Notes under the pieces: generated by a model
What the model was told of the DNA's origin: nothing
The model's input: only the letters and a program-made list of their open reading frames with translations
The model's database searches: none
Made by a program: the position numbers and the translations under genes
NCBI GenBank assembly: GCA_020722565.1
Contig: DYKO01000022.1
Coordinates: 1 to 43,462 of the forward strand
From: Rikenella microfusus
GTDB taxonomy: Bacteria; Bacteroidota; Bacteroidia; Bacteroidales; Tenuifilaceae
Length of the DNA stretch: 43,462 bases
Direction of reading: 5' to 3'
Shown: positions 24,923 to 34,367 of the stretch, piece after piece
How the letters are laid out: every line of letters starts with the position of its first letter
Position numbering within the stretch: position 1 is the stretch's first letter

Positions 24923-27900
24923 TTATCTTATCACAAGTTTAGCAGTTAGCAGTTTTCCGTTACCGAACTGTATCTGAATAATATAGATTCCTGGGGCAAC
25001 ATCGAATGTAGTCTCATCGACAAAACCATTAATTTGCTTTTGTCTGATGAGAACTCCTCCTGATGAATATATAGCGTAGCTCTTGATCTTGTCAGCTGAT
25101 TCTATTTTCACATATCCATTCGAAGGATTTGGATATATTTTGATATTGCTATTGGTTTGATTGGGTACAGATAAATACATAAGATTTACTGTAATGGTCT
25201 CTGACTTAATCACGTCAAAAGTTCCATTATAGTCTTCGTAATTGGCTCGGTTTACAGTAAAGGGAAGCGATAGTTCATAACCTATGTTGGTAAAAGTTGC
25301 TATACCTGATGCATCGGTTTGCTGTGGGGTATATCCTTTTAAGGTAACGGTAGCTTCAGGAACCGGATTTTCGTTGCATAAAACAAGGAATGTGATGTTG
25401 TATAAAAGTTGTTCAAGACTTACATTTATCTCTTGTGGCTGGTTAACAATTGTAAAGTCTTCGGTTATCGGATTATAACCTTCATGGCTTATAACGTAGG
25501 TATATGAGCTTGAAGGCAGGAAAAAGTTGAGTCTTCCGTTTTGAGTATACCCCTGCTGCACCAGTTCGCTCTGCTTAAAAATTTTAACAAGAGCGTTATC
25601 CAGTAAAATACTGTTTTTTGGACCGTATCCCTGAACGGTAAAGTTTGTATTATACACATTGCCTAATAACTGATCAAGATAAATATGAATGGCTGTGTCT
25701 GACTTCAGGTTTAACCAAAGCTTAGAATCAACATATCCTTCCTTTTGAATAAAAACTTTATATAGCCCAAGTTTTAGTTCGAAATTGGCTAAACCACTAG
25801 AATTCGTAAATGCTTCCTGATTATCAATTAGAACCTTAGCGTTTTCAATAATGCTTCCTGAGCGATTGGTAACCAAAATTTGAGTTGTGTATATTTTTGT
25901 TGCCAATGTGATGCTAAAGGGACCTCCTCCAACCGGTAGGTTAATGATTGTATCCTTAGGTTCAAAGCCTTTTGAGGAGGCATTCAGTGTTACTTCTCCC
26001 GCTGGAGCAGGAATATAGGCTACCCCACTGGCAGAGGTGAAGTAAATATTTTCGCCTATTTGAATTCTTGCCAGAGGAATGGGGTCTCCGTTGTTATTGG
26101 AACGAACAAGAAGTTTGAGGGTATCGAGTTTAGTAAGCTCGATATTAAGTGTGTTTCCTGCTCCTTCAATGGTGGCAATTCCAGAATAAATAGCATAACC
26201 ATAGGCAAGTATCGTGAAGACATAGCTTCCATTAGGCAAGCTGAAAGTTACTTGACCGTTGGTATCGCTAAAACGGGTTATCCCATTGGCACTAACTGCA
26301 CAAGCGCTAATAGGGCTACCCCCCGAGCTAATGTTAAAGTCCAATGGATAATTATTAACGTTTCCAGTAGTCAATATTTTTGCTTTCCATCCATTACCAA
26401 CAACTCCCTGATCGGATTTGAATTCAAAGGTGAGCTCGCCATTTTCGCTGGTCGATGTAAATGAACCTGGCAGAGTGCTACCACAGAACGTTCCAAGCAA
26501 GGGACTATTTGTGTTTGGGCCATTGTAAATTTTCAACCAGTCATAGCTGCATGTTGATTCCGATTCAACATCGAAGGAGCTAAACGATACGCTTACCTTT
26601 TTCCCACTTACCTTAGGTTTAAATGTAAGTGTATAGTTTTCGTTGTTTTTATAGGTTTCTAAGGGTCCACCGGAATCGTAAAACCAGATACTGTCAACCT
26701 CAAGGGTTCCGTTTGTCATAACAACATTCCCTAGAACAGACCCTGTAGTAAATGACCAAACCTCGCAGTTTTTATCGCAAACACCAAGATGATTACCAGG
26801 AATTACACGCCAATAGTAGGTAGTATTGGGGAGCAATGTAATGTCAATATAAGGTACTTTTACACGTCCTACGTAAGCAAGATTTTCAATTGAAGTACCA
26901 ATAAACACATCGTAGAATAGGGCATCAACTGAAGCATCCCACTCCAGTTTACTGTATTCATAATTGGTTTCGTTGTTGGCGGGTATAGGATTTTCGACAC
27001 ATAAGGGTAGGTTTTCGGGAATTATGCATTGAATTCTAGCCTGCCATCCCGATGAGGTTGTAGAGCCATCGGAGGTAAATTCAAATGTTAAGGCACTGCC
27101 GTTACTGAGCAAGGTAAAAGGCGATATGCTCCCATGGAATGGGCTATTTGCAATGCTTGCAGAGCCTGTTGTTGGGCCATTATAAGCGTAAAGAAAATCG
27201 TAATCTGCTTCGGTTGAAAAATTTATAAATTCAATTTTTAGCTTTTGAAGTTCCGATTCGGGTTCAAATGTTATGGTATAATTTTCATTGTCTTTGTAGT
27301 TCGAATTTGATCCGCCTGAATCATAAAAAATTGCTTTACAGGTTTTAACAGTATTGTTATTCATCAGTACAGATTCATAAAGTTCGATATTGATGTTTTC
27401 AACATACTGCATAGATGCCTTTGGGTAAGAACCTGACGAGGTTGATATATTTAAGGGAATCTGTTTAATGTCGATGGTGTGCGAGGTGCTTAATCCGATA
27501 CGTAATTTTATTTTATTACCTGGATAAAGAGTAACTTGTGCTATTGGTTCAAAACTTAATGAGACGAGGTTGAGTAGCGTATCGGGAACAGTGGCAGTGG
27601 CAGAAAAGTCGTAAATGGCAGAATTACCCGCATTTTCAAATTCCAACTCAAGTTCAACCATTTCGCCCGGTTCAATTTTTCCGTTATTATTACCCATCAG
27701 GGTATCAGAAATAGTGTATCTATTGTAAAAAATATCGGGCGCCGAAACATTTATTCTGATATTGGCAGTCCATGTTCCCTGATCCGATTGCAGAACCCCA
27801 GGGAACAGCTGTGAGTATTTGTTTTCAATATCTGATGGGATGCTAAAGGAGAATGCGGAGTTTACCCAAATTTCGCTTTGAGCATCAATATTAACTATCC

Positions 27901-30196
27901 CTATTGAGTCGGTTGATGCAAGGGTAATAAGGCCTGAGGACTGGGTAATTTTTGCTCCAATATTAGTAGCATTAGAGTTACCTACGTTTTTCACCAATAG
28001 GTTTACCCTAACTGTTTCGCCATAATCGGCAATACCATTGGAATTGCCTTCGGAATCATCAATTGCGATTTGTGAAATGGTCAGGTAAGCTCCATTGGCA
28101 GGTACGGCCTTAATGGTATCGATAAAGGGAACGGTTTGGGGACGAGTTACCGTAAGAATGATGGTATCGGGTTCAGTAATCACAGGGAAGGTAATATCAA
28201 ATTCTCCTGCGGTATCGTAAAATCGAGTGGCAAGAACCTCGCCCTTTTTATACAGCGAAACATAAGAATTTTGCTTAGCATAAATATTGACATTGCTCAC
28301 TCCTACCGGGATAACTTCGGGAAAACTAACAGTATTTACCTCGGGTGTTTTAAGGTAGGGGACAAGCGATGGGTCGCCCAATATGTTGTAGGCTTCCCAG
28401 TAATAGGTTGAATTTATTTGTCGGGAATAATCGTTCAGCTCTGCCTGTGTTACCGCAAGGTTGCCGCAGAACATTATAGCTCCAGCAGTAGTGTAGGTGC
28501 TGGCAAAGGGAGCATCGTAGGCACCGGTAGTGGTTTCGTCGAAGGTAGGAACATAGCCGTTGTTGGAGCCGTTCATTGGAAAGGCTCCAACAGCCCAATA
28601 CATATCTTCTAACCAGTATGAACTTGGCGATGAGCCAATGTAGGAAACTGCACCACCATTTGTCTTACGCAGCCATGCTTCACCTATTGATTCGGTGTAC
28701 CCAAAATTACCCGAAAGGCAACAGTTGGCTATAACAAAGGGATACTGTTGGTTATTGCTAAAATTATTTACATCAGTAATAGATAGGGCTGGGTCCTGCC
28801 AATTGGTTTCGTTGCAGTGCGCGGTGTAGTTGATAAACCCAACAGAAATTTTTTCGGGTTGGTAGCAACCATTGTAATCGGGGACAGCCAATGGATTGTT
28901 GGGATCGTTGCTTACGCCAAATTCGAATATGCTGTTCCATCCCTTTGCTTGGTTAAAATGGTTGGCGGTTGCGTATTTAATAGAGGGTTGAGCAATAGCT
29001 GGATTCCATTCTGCATCGGCACCAGCAATGAGAGTGGCATTGTTCAGGTATGATGGCTGGGCAATCTGGTACTTTTCGTAGTATAGAATTTTATCGATTA
29101 TGGCTGTAAGTTGAGCCTCGCTGGTTGCCGAAAGGCGACCGTAGTACATCTCTGGGAACTTATCGCCGTCAACACTGGCATAGTAAAGGTCGGTTAGCTT
29201 ACCCGATTGTGAGCCAGTTGCCGAAGCGGGAACCTGATCAACATCGCCCACAATTACCAGAAAAGGTGGTGCAGGATTATCGGATGTTGCTGAGTTGTAA
29301 ACGCTTTGAATGTAAGTTTTAATGGCATCGGATGTGGAACCAATCTCGTCGGTATATTTTACTGTTAGTTTAAATCCCGTTTGGGCCTTCCAATTGATAA
29401 AGGGTTGAAGAGCGCTCTCAAACATTCTATCAGAAACTATTAGCATACCAATAGGGTAGCGAGTTAAGTCGGGGTGTTCATCGTACACCACTCCACCGGC
29501 GTTAAGCATTGATTTATAAATTGGTTCAAAAAATGGTGAATAGTTAATTTCGCTACTTTTTGACGGCTGCGCTTCGTTTACCTGAATTTCCACATCAATG
29601 TTGCTGTATATTCGGAGCTTATTCTTGGCTGGTGCATATTCCACCGGATAAATGGTTAAGCGTGCAATGGTTACCCCTCGAAGGTTTCCTAAAATCTCTA
29701 TTTTTGTTTTGGGGCTTTGGCTACTAAACGATGCCTTTTGGTAGGCTGCCACTTTATGGTAAAATGGAGCATCAAGTGTGTCGATATCCTTGCTAATTGA
29801 TGGCTGCCGTGGTATTAATGGTTTATTGATTCCTTTTTTATTCAGATTGATGTCAACTATTTTAAAATCTTTTACAATTGCTTTTGCTGATGCACCAAGC
29901 GGAAGGGTGACAAGTTTTTTAATTACTGGAATTTCCGGTTCGCCAATTTCACCATCGGGCAGGGAGCCTTTAAACCAGATTTTGGTAAAACTATCACCCG
30001 TTTTAACCGTTTGGCTGCCCCAATTCAACTCATTAATAATGTAATTGTAATGATAGATGTTGGCTGATCTTGCAGAAAAAGTCTCGATTTTGCCATTAAG
30101 TTTATCAATCCCAGTGGTTTCTATGGCAATTTTGTTAGTTTGGGTAAATCCCGATAGCGCAGCAAATAGCAGTACTGTTGGTATTAAAATTTTCAT
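24923..30196 (-). CDS. Secreted gingipain-like C25 peptidase with CUB modules and type IX sorting domain
   Basis: From the ATG at 30196 the product is 1757 residues with a signal peptide (KILIPTVLLFAALSGFTQ). A propeptide region is followed by a C25 domain (about 245-620). Catalytic His460 (FINYTAHCNET) and Cys493 (VIANCCLSGNF) are 33 residues apart, the same spacing as His211 and Cys244 of gingipain R. Then come Ig/CARDB-like segments, a CUB-like domain (about 950-1060), a fibronectin-like segment, a second CUB-like domain (about 1180-1285) and four or more carboxypeptidase-regulatory-like repeats (about 1300-1675). The final 75 residues are a type IX sorting domain (IKIYPNPSNGYVKI, then APGIYIIQI). 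An upstream TTG is rejected. The protein should be secreted and attached at the surface; substrate is unknown. Confidence 0.9.
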   Translation of the reverse strand: MKILIPTVLLFAALSGFTQTNKIAIETTGIDKLNGKIETFSARSANIYHYNYIINELNWGSQTVKTGDSFTKIWFKGSLPDGEIGEPEIPVIKKLVTLPLGASAKAIVKDFKIVDINLNKKGINKPLIPRQPSISKDIDTLDAPFYHKVAAYQKASFSSQSPKTKIEILGNLRGVTIARLTIYPVEYAPAKNKLRIYSNIDVEIQVNEAQPSKSSEINYSPFFEPIYKSMLNAGGVVYDEHPDLTRYPIGMLIVSDRMFESALQPFINWKAQTGFKLTVKYTDEIGSTSDAIKTYIQSVYNSATSDNPAPPFLVIVGDVDQVPASATGSQSGKLTDLYYASVDGDKFPEMYYGRLSATSEAQLTAIIDKILYYEKYQIAQPSYLNNATLIAGADAEWNPAIAQPSIKYATANHFNQAKGWNSIFEFGVSNDPNNPLAVPDYNGCYQPEKISVGFINYTAHCNETNWQDPALSITDVNNFSNNQQYPFVIANCCLSGNFGYTESIGEAWLRKTNGGAVSYIGSSPSSYWLEDMYWAVGAFPMNGSNNGYVPTFDETTTGAYDAPFASTYTTAGAIMFCGNLAVTQAELNDYSRQINSTYYWEAYNILGDPSLVPYLKTPEVNTVSFPEVIPVGVSNVNIYAKQNSYVSLYKKGEVLATRFYDTAGEFDITFPVITEPDTIILTVTRPQTVPFIDTIKAVPANGAYLTISQIAIDDSEGNSNGIADYGETVRVNLLVKNVGNSNATNIGAKITQSSGLITLASTDSIGIVNIDAQSEIWVNSAFSFSIPSDIENKYSQLFPGVLQSDQGTWTANIRINVSAPDIFYNRYTISDTLMGNNNGKIEPGEMVELELEFENAGNSAIYDFSATATVPDTLLNLVSLSFEPIAQVTLYPGNKIKLRIGLSTSHTIDIKQIPLNISTSSGSYPKASMQYVENINIELYESVLMNNNTVKTCKAIFYDSGGSNSNYKDNENYTITFEPESELQKLKIEFINFSTEADYDFLYAYNGPTTGSASIANSPFHGSISPFTLLSNGSALTFEFTSDGSTTSSGWQARIQCIIPENLPLCVENPIPANNETNYEYSKLEWDASVDALFYDVFIGTSIENLAYVGRVKVPYIDITLLPNTTYYWRVIPGNHLGVCDKNCEVWSFTTGSVLGNVVMTNGTLEVDSIWFYDSGGPLETYKNNENYTLTFKPKVSGKKVSVSFSSFDVESESTCSYDWLKIYNGPNTNSPLLGTFCGSTLPGSFTSTSENGELTFEFKSDQGVVGNGWKAKILTTGNVNNYPLDFNISSGGSPISACAVSANGITRFSDTNGQVTFSLPNGSYVFTILAYGYAIYSGIATIEGAGNTLNIELTKLDTLKLLVRSNNNGDPIPLARIQIGENIYFTSASGVAYIPAPAGEVTLNASSKGFEPKDTIINLPVGGGPFSITLATKIYTTQILVTNRSGSIIENAKVLIDNQEAFTNSSGLANFELKLGLYKVFIQKEGYVDSKLWLNLKSDTAIHIYLDQLLGNVYNTNFTVQGYGPKNSILLDNALVKIFKQSELVQQGYTQNGRLNFFLPSSSYTYVISHEGYNPITEDFTIVNQPQEINVSLEQLLYNITFLVLCNENPVPEATVTLKGYTPQQTDASGIATFTNIGYELSLPFTVNRANYEDYNGTFDVIKSETITVNLMYLSVPNQTNSNIKIYPNPSNGYVKIESADKIKSYAIYSSGGVLIRQKQINGFVDETTFDVAPGIYIIQIQFGNGKLLTAKLVIR

Positions 30197-30361
30197 TTGA
30201 TAAAGAATTTGAGAGTTATTCAACCTTTTTTATAATGGCTCTTCCCTTTTTGGATGATAACCAGAGAATGTTAACTCAAACTTTAACGTTTGCAATATAG
30301 TAAAACGAATTTTAATATCAGCTTGTTTCAAAAAAATCTGAACAATACAATACATTGAAAT

Positions 30362-31489
30362 TTAAACATATAACAAATCGCTTACAATGCTATCGCTTAT
30401 AAAGTAGTATTCCGGCTCAACAACTATGGTTGAGTTTTGCAAAGAGATTATTCCATTTTTGATATAGGGTAAAATTTTTTTGCGAAGGTGGTTGTTTATG
30501 TTTACATTGAAGTTATTCGTAATATCCTTTAAATTGATCCCCCAAATGGTTCTGAGGCGAGTAATCAAAAGCTCGTTGAATCTGGTTACTTCGTCAATGA
30601 GTTCATTCTCGGGAACTAATAAACCTTGTTCAATATCTTTTTGCCATTTGAAAATGGAAGGGGAATTCCACCAACGGCGTATTTTGTTGTAGGAATGGGC
30701 CGAAGGCCCTAATCCAAGGTACTCATTGCCAAGCCAGTAGCTGCTATTGTGGCGGGAATGGTATCCAGGTTTTGCAAGGTTAGATATTTCATAATGGATG
30801 TATCCCGCTTGTAGTGTAAACTTTCTGAGCAGGTCGAATTGTTTTTTACTATCCTCATCATCCATAGCCTGAACCTGCCCCTTGTTTAACTTTCGGGTTA
30901 GAGGGGTTCCACTCTCATAGGTAAGGTGGTAGCAAGAGAGATGCTCAATGTTCTGCTCAAAGGCTATTTCCAGTGAACGGCGCCATTTCTCAAGGTTCGA
31001 TCCTGGCAAACCGTAAATTAAATCGATACTTATATTGCTGAATCCGGCATCTCGAAATATGCGAATGGCATTTTTTGCTGTTTCGGAATTGTGTCGTCGG
31101 CCAAGGAATTCCAATTCATCATTATTAAACGATTGAACCCCAATGCTAAGCCGATTTATGCCAATTTTTTTATAGCCTTCAGCAAGTTCCGTGGTAACAT
31201 CATCGGGGTTTACCTCAATGGTTATCTCAGCCTGGCTATCAACCTCAAAAAATTGTTTTAAAACTAAAATTATTTTTTCAACTTCAGAAACTGGAAACAG
31301 CGAGGGCGTTCCTCCTCCAAAATATATGGTTTTTACCCGCTTATCAATTAATAATGAATATCTTAAACGAAGTTCATCTAAAATATTATCGGCAAATCGA
31401 TTATCAATTTGGCTTGCACCCACCGAGAAGAAATCGCAGTAGTTGCACTTTTTTTTACAATAGGGGACATGTATGTAGATGCCAGCCAT
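30362..31489 (-). CDS. hemW: HemW-type radical SAM heme chaperone
   Basis: The 375-residue protein belongs to the HemN/HemW radical SAM group. The iron-sulfur motif is at the N-terminus, IHVPYCKKKCNYCDFF, with Cys11, Cys15 and Cys18, followed by GGGTPSL and IGVQSFNNDELEFLGR. It lacks the N-terminal extension seen in true oxygen-independent coproporphyrinogen oxidase HemN. That supports HemW, which binds heme and transfers it to proteins. A C-terminal HemN-like domain is present. It diverges from rpiB, and promoter-like elements for both genes abut at 31541-31556. Confidence 0.9.
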   Translation of the reverse strand: MAGIYIHVPYCKKKCNYCDFFSVGASQIDNRFADNILDELRLRYSLLIDKRVKTIYFGGGTPSLFPVSEVEKIILVLKQFFEVDSQAEITIEVNPDDVTTELAEGYKKIGINRLSIGVQSFNNDELEFLGRRHNSETAKNAIRIFRDAGFSNISIDLIYGLPGSNLEKWRRSLEIAFEQNIEHLSCYHLTYESGTPLTRKLNKGQVQAMDDEDSKKQFDLLRKFTLQAGYIHYEISNLAKPGYHSRHNSSYWLGNEYLGLGPSAHSYNKIRRWWNSPSIFKWQKDIEQGLLVPENELIDEVTRFNELLITRLRTIWGINLKDITNNFNVNINNHLRKKILPYIKNGIISLQNSTIVVEPEYYFISDSIVSDLLYV

Positions 31490-31540
31490 TGGGTATTGTT
31501 TAAGCTTAGTTAAATTGATGGTAAAAAGTCAAAAACAATA

Positions 31541-31556
31541 TATCTTTGCAAAGTTA
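31541..31556. promoter_or_regulatory. Abutting face-to-face -7 elements for rpiB and hemW
   Basis: TATCTTTG (31541-31548, plus) is immediately followed by CAAAGTTA (31549-31556), which reads TAACTTTG on the minus strand. Both match TAnnTTTG. A TTG at 31515-31517 is a possible -33 element for the plus promoter. The two promoters would overlap and start transcription about 10 bases apart in opposite directions. Confidence 0.5.
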
Positions 31557-31633
31557 ATGAATAGTTTAAGGTTAATGGGCGGAAATATCAATCATTAAAC
31601 CCGAAAAGAGTTTTAAACATTTAATAATATAAT

Positions 31634-32074
31634 ATGAAAAAGCCCCAAATTGCTATAGCCTGCGACCATGCCGGGTATGCTACCAAAGAGGAACTTAAAA
31701 AGTACCTGTCCGATTTGGGTTATGAGGTATGGGATTTTGGCACACATAGCGAGGAAAGCGTTGACTATCCCGATTTTGCGCATCCCCTTGCCTTTGCCAT
31801 TGAAAATAGGGAGTACGATCTAGGTATCCTTCTTTGTGGAAGTGGAAATGGTGTTTCCATAACAGCCAACAAGCATCAAGGAGTACGGTCGGCATTATGT
31901 TGGATCCCCGAAATTGCCACACTGGCCCGGCAGCATAATAATGCCAATGTGTGTGCCATTCCGGCTCGATTTGTGAGTGTGAGCGAGGCTAAGCATATTG
32001 TAAAAGCCTTTCTTGATGCACAGTTTGAGGGAGGCCGTCATGAGCGGAGAGTTGAGAAGATTCCTATAAAGTAA
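31634..32074 (+). CDS. rpiB: Ribose 5-phosphate isomerase B
   Basis: The 146-residue enzyme interconverts ribose 5-phosphate and ribulose 5-phosphate in the non-oxidative pentose phosphate pathway. RpiB hallmarks are visible: the N-terminal IACDHAGYATKEELKKYL, the DYPDFA segment and the catalytic cysteine in LLCGSGNGVSITANK. HNNANVCAIPARFVS lies near the end. Some family members isomerise allose 6-phosphate or galactose 6-phosphate instead, but the context gives no hint of that. A deoxyhypusine-synthase-like gene follows after 29 bases, probably in one operon. Confidence 0.95.
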   Translation: MKKPQIAIACDHAGYATKEELKKYLSDLGYEVWDFGTHSEESVDYPDFAHPLAFAIENREYDLGILLCGSGNGVSITANKHQGVRSALCWIPEIATLARQHNNANVCAIPARFVSVSEAKHIVKAFLDAQFEGGRHERRVEKIPIK

Positions 32075-32103
32075 ACAAAACTGGTAACCAAAAAATAACT
32101 GCA

Positions 32104-33081
32104 ATGAATACAAACAAACCCATAAGCTCGTTTATCGAGAAACACTACCTGCACTTCAACTCGGCAACCTTGGTTGATGCTGCCAAAGCATACAAGGAGC
32201 ACGTTGAAAGCGGTAAAAAGATGATGATTACCCTTGCCGGAGCCATGAGCACTGCTGAACTTGGTATAAGTTTAGCTGAAATGATCCGCCAGGATAAGGT
32301 TCAGATAATCTCATGCACTGGTGCAAACCTCGAGGAGGACTTAATGAATCTGGTTGCCCACAACCACTACAAGCGTGTACCGTATTACCGCGACCTTACA
32401 CCCCAACAGGAGTGGGAGCTGCTGCAAAGCAGTTTGAATCGGGTTACCGATACCTGTATTCCAGAAGAGGAGGCATTCCGTCGCCTGCAATCGCATCTAT
32501 TTGATGTTTGGAAGGAGGCTCAAGATAAGGGAGAGCGCTATTTCCCTCATGAGTACATGTACAAGATGTTACGGAGCGGCGTGCTGGAACAGTACTACCA
32601 GATTGACCCCAAAAACTCATGGATGATTGCCGCTGCCGAAAAGAATCTTCCCATTGTGGTTCCCGGCTGGGAGGATTCAACAATGGGGAACATTTTTGCT
32701 TCGTACTGCATTACCGGAGAACTTAAACCATCGATTGTTAAATCGGGAGTAGAATATATGATGTATCTTGCCGATTGGTACACCAATAATGCCAGCCCCC
32801 ATGGAGTGGGATTCTTCCAGATTGGTGGTGGCATTGCCGGTGATTTCCCAATTTGTGTTGTTCCCATGCTGCATCAGGATTTGAGACGCTCTGGCATTCC
32901 TTTCTGGAGCTACTTCTGCCAAATTAGCGATTCAACCACCAGCTATGGCTCCTATTCGGGTGCAGTACCCAATGAAAAAATTACCTGGGGAAAATTGAAT
33001 ATCGATACGCCTAAATTTATAATTGAGTCCGATGCTACAATTGTGGCACCCCTCATTTTTGCCTACGTGCTGGGTTGGTAA
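32104..33081 (+). CDS. Deoxyhypusine synthase family protein (possible polyamine enzyme)
   Basis: The 325-residue protein is a full-length deoxyhypusine-synthase homologue. N-terminal features include ITLAGAMSTAELG and ISCTGANLEEDLMNL, in the NAD-binding fold. The C-terminus carries NEKITWGKLNI, where the lysine of WGK corresponds to the catalytic lysine of eukaryotic deoxyhypusine synthase, followed by ATIVAPLIFAYVL. In eukaryotes and archaea the enzyme transfers the aminobutyl group of spermidine to e/aIF5A. Bacteria lack eIF5A, so a polyamine product such as homospermidine, or another target, is more likely. The active-site lysine suggests a functional enzyme. Its start lies 29 bases after rpiB, and a strong terminator follows. 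Confidence 0.88.
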   Translation: MNTNKPISSFIEKHYLHFNSATLVDAAKAYKEHVESGKKMMITLAGAMSTAELGISLAEMIRQDKVQIISCTGANLEEDLMNLVAHNHYKRVPYYRDLTPQQEWELLQSSLNRVTDTCIPEEEAFRRLQSHLFDVWKEAQDKGERYFPHEYMYKMLRSGVLEQYYQIDPKNSWMIAAAEKNLPIVVPGWEDSTMGNIFASYCITGELKPSIVKSGVEYMMYLADWYTNNASPHGVGFFQIGGGIAGDFPICVVPMLHQDLRRSGIPFWSYFCQISDSTTSYGSYSGAVPNEKITWGKLNIDTPKFIIESDATIVAPLIFAYVLGW

Positions 33082-33099
33082 AATATTCCATCAAATTTA

Positions 33100-33124
33100 A
33101 AGCCACCTTTTAGGTGGCTTTTTT
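33100..33124 (+). terminator. Terminator of rpiB / deoxyhypusine-synthase-like operon
   Basis: AAGCCACC (33100-33107) pairs with GGTGGCTT (33113-33120), loop TTTTA, followed by further T residues. Confidence 0.92.
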
Positions 33125-33426
33125 GTGTATGCATAACTTTTCTGAATGATTAAAATTAATTAAAAACTATTTGTCTGCCCATAATTTTACCAAATAAACA
33201 TTGTAGGTTTTTATGCAAATATGTTGATGAAATAGTCCCCGCCGCTTAAGAACAATTATTCCCTTGCAAATGCCAGCAACGGCAGCAGTGTTTGTTGGAA
33301 TCGTACTTTTTATATTTTTAGTTTTAACTTGTACTGTACAGTAAAATTTTCAAACGATAAAAGTTAAGCATTTTAATAATCCTAATGAATCTTCAAAAAA
33401 CAATAGCACAAAATAGTTCTTGTTTT
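33125..33426. other. Convergent spacer with a 12-bp palindrome
   Basis: No gene or clear promoter is seen. A perfect 12-bp palindrome, TACTGTACAGTA, lies at 33332-33343, resembling a protein-binding site although both adjoining genes end here. Confidence 0.5.
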
Positions 33427-34266
33427 TTAAATTATTTCCTTAAGCATCTTAATTTCTTCAGGCCAGCGGGTTTCATCGGGTGTTTCAAGAATTAGTGGGA
33501 TATTATCGAATCGAGGGTCGTTTAGGATGAGCCTAAAGGGCTCAAGGCCAAGCAGACCCTTACCTAAATTTTCGTGCCTGTCAACTCGGCTACCTAAGGC
33601 CTTTTGCGTATCGTTTAGGTGCATTCCCTTTAGGTAGCCAAAACCTATGATGCGGTCAAAATGATCGAATGTGTCTTTGAAGGTTTCCGGGGTGGTTATA
33701 TCATAACCTGCGGTGTAGGCATGACAGGTATCGATACAAACCCCAACCCTCGATTTATCATCAACATGCTCAATTATAAAACTAATTTGCTCAAAGGAAT
33801 AACCCAAGTTGCTACCCTGGCCCGAGGTATTTTCAATTACTGCCGTAACCTCCTGTGTGCGGTCAAGCGCCATGTTTATAGATTCGGCAATTAGGAGCAG
33901 ACTTTCTTCTTCAGAAATTTGGTTTAAATGGCTGCCTGGGTGAAAGTTAAGCCTATCAAGCCCCAGCTGCTGGCAACGGAGCATTTCATCAAAAAAGGCG
34001 TTGCGCGATTTTTCTAAGGCATCCCTATCGGGATTACCAAGATTAATTAGGTAGCTATCGTGCGGAAGTATTTGTGCCGGACCGTATCCATACCTCTCAC
34101 AGTTTAACCTGAACGGCTCAATACTCTTTGATGTTAGCGGGGGCGCAATCCATTGCCGTTGATTTTTGGTGAATAGTGCAAATGCTGTTGCACCAATGGC
34201 GTGAGCATTAATGGGGGCATTCTCAACCCCACCTGCTGCACTTACGTGTGCTCCAATAAACTTCAT
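33427..34266 (-). CDS. nfo: Endonuclease IV (AP endonuclease)
   Basis: The 279-residue enzyme is a zinc-dependent endonuclease IV that cuts 5' of abasic sites in base excision repair. The N-terminus [16 protein letters not shown] is diagnostic. Metal-binding segments [53 protein letters not shown] and LILETPDE are all intact. Length is normal. The gene stands alone, converging on the rpiB operon and diverging from the small gene at 34368. Confidence 0.96.
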   Translation of the reverse strand: MKFIGAHVSAAGGVENAPINAHAIGATAFALFTKNQRQWIAPPLTSKSIEPFRLNCERYGYGPAQILPHDSYLINLGNPDRDALEKSRNAFFDEMLRCQQLGLDRLNFHPGSHLNQISEEESLLLIAESINMALDRTQEVTAVIENTSGQGSNLGYSFEQISFIIEHVDDKSRVGVCIDTCHAYTAGYDITTPETFKDTFDHFDRIIGFGYLKGMHLNDTQKALGSRVDRHENLGKGLLGLEPFRLILNDPRFDNIPLILETPDETRWPEEIKMLKEII

Positions 34267-34341
34267 TATGGTTTTTGTTGAATTGGTTCGTCTATTAGCG
34301 TAAATTTACTCAATAAACAACAACTTTGAATTAGCGTTCAC

Positions 34342-34349
34342 TATATTTG
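34342..34349 (+). promoter_or_regulatory. -7 promoter element of the 34368 gene
   Basis: TATATTTG matches TAnnTTTG exactly. The predicted start near 34355 would leave a leader of only about 13 bases. Confidence 0.45.
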
Positions 34350-34367
34350 TAAAAATTGAAAAATTTA

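Noticed and set aside
26060-26464. A 134-codon plus-strand frame
   Set aside because: It lies opposite the C25 protease coding region and has no family signature.
30990-31015. A tRNA-like GGTTCGATCC string
   Set aside because: It lies inside hemW and no cloverleaf can be built around it.
33332-33343. LexA box
   Set aside because: The palindrome lacks the longer AT-rich core of known LexA sites and no gene start is adjacent, so it is recorded only as a palindrome.
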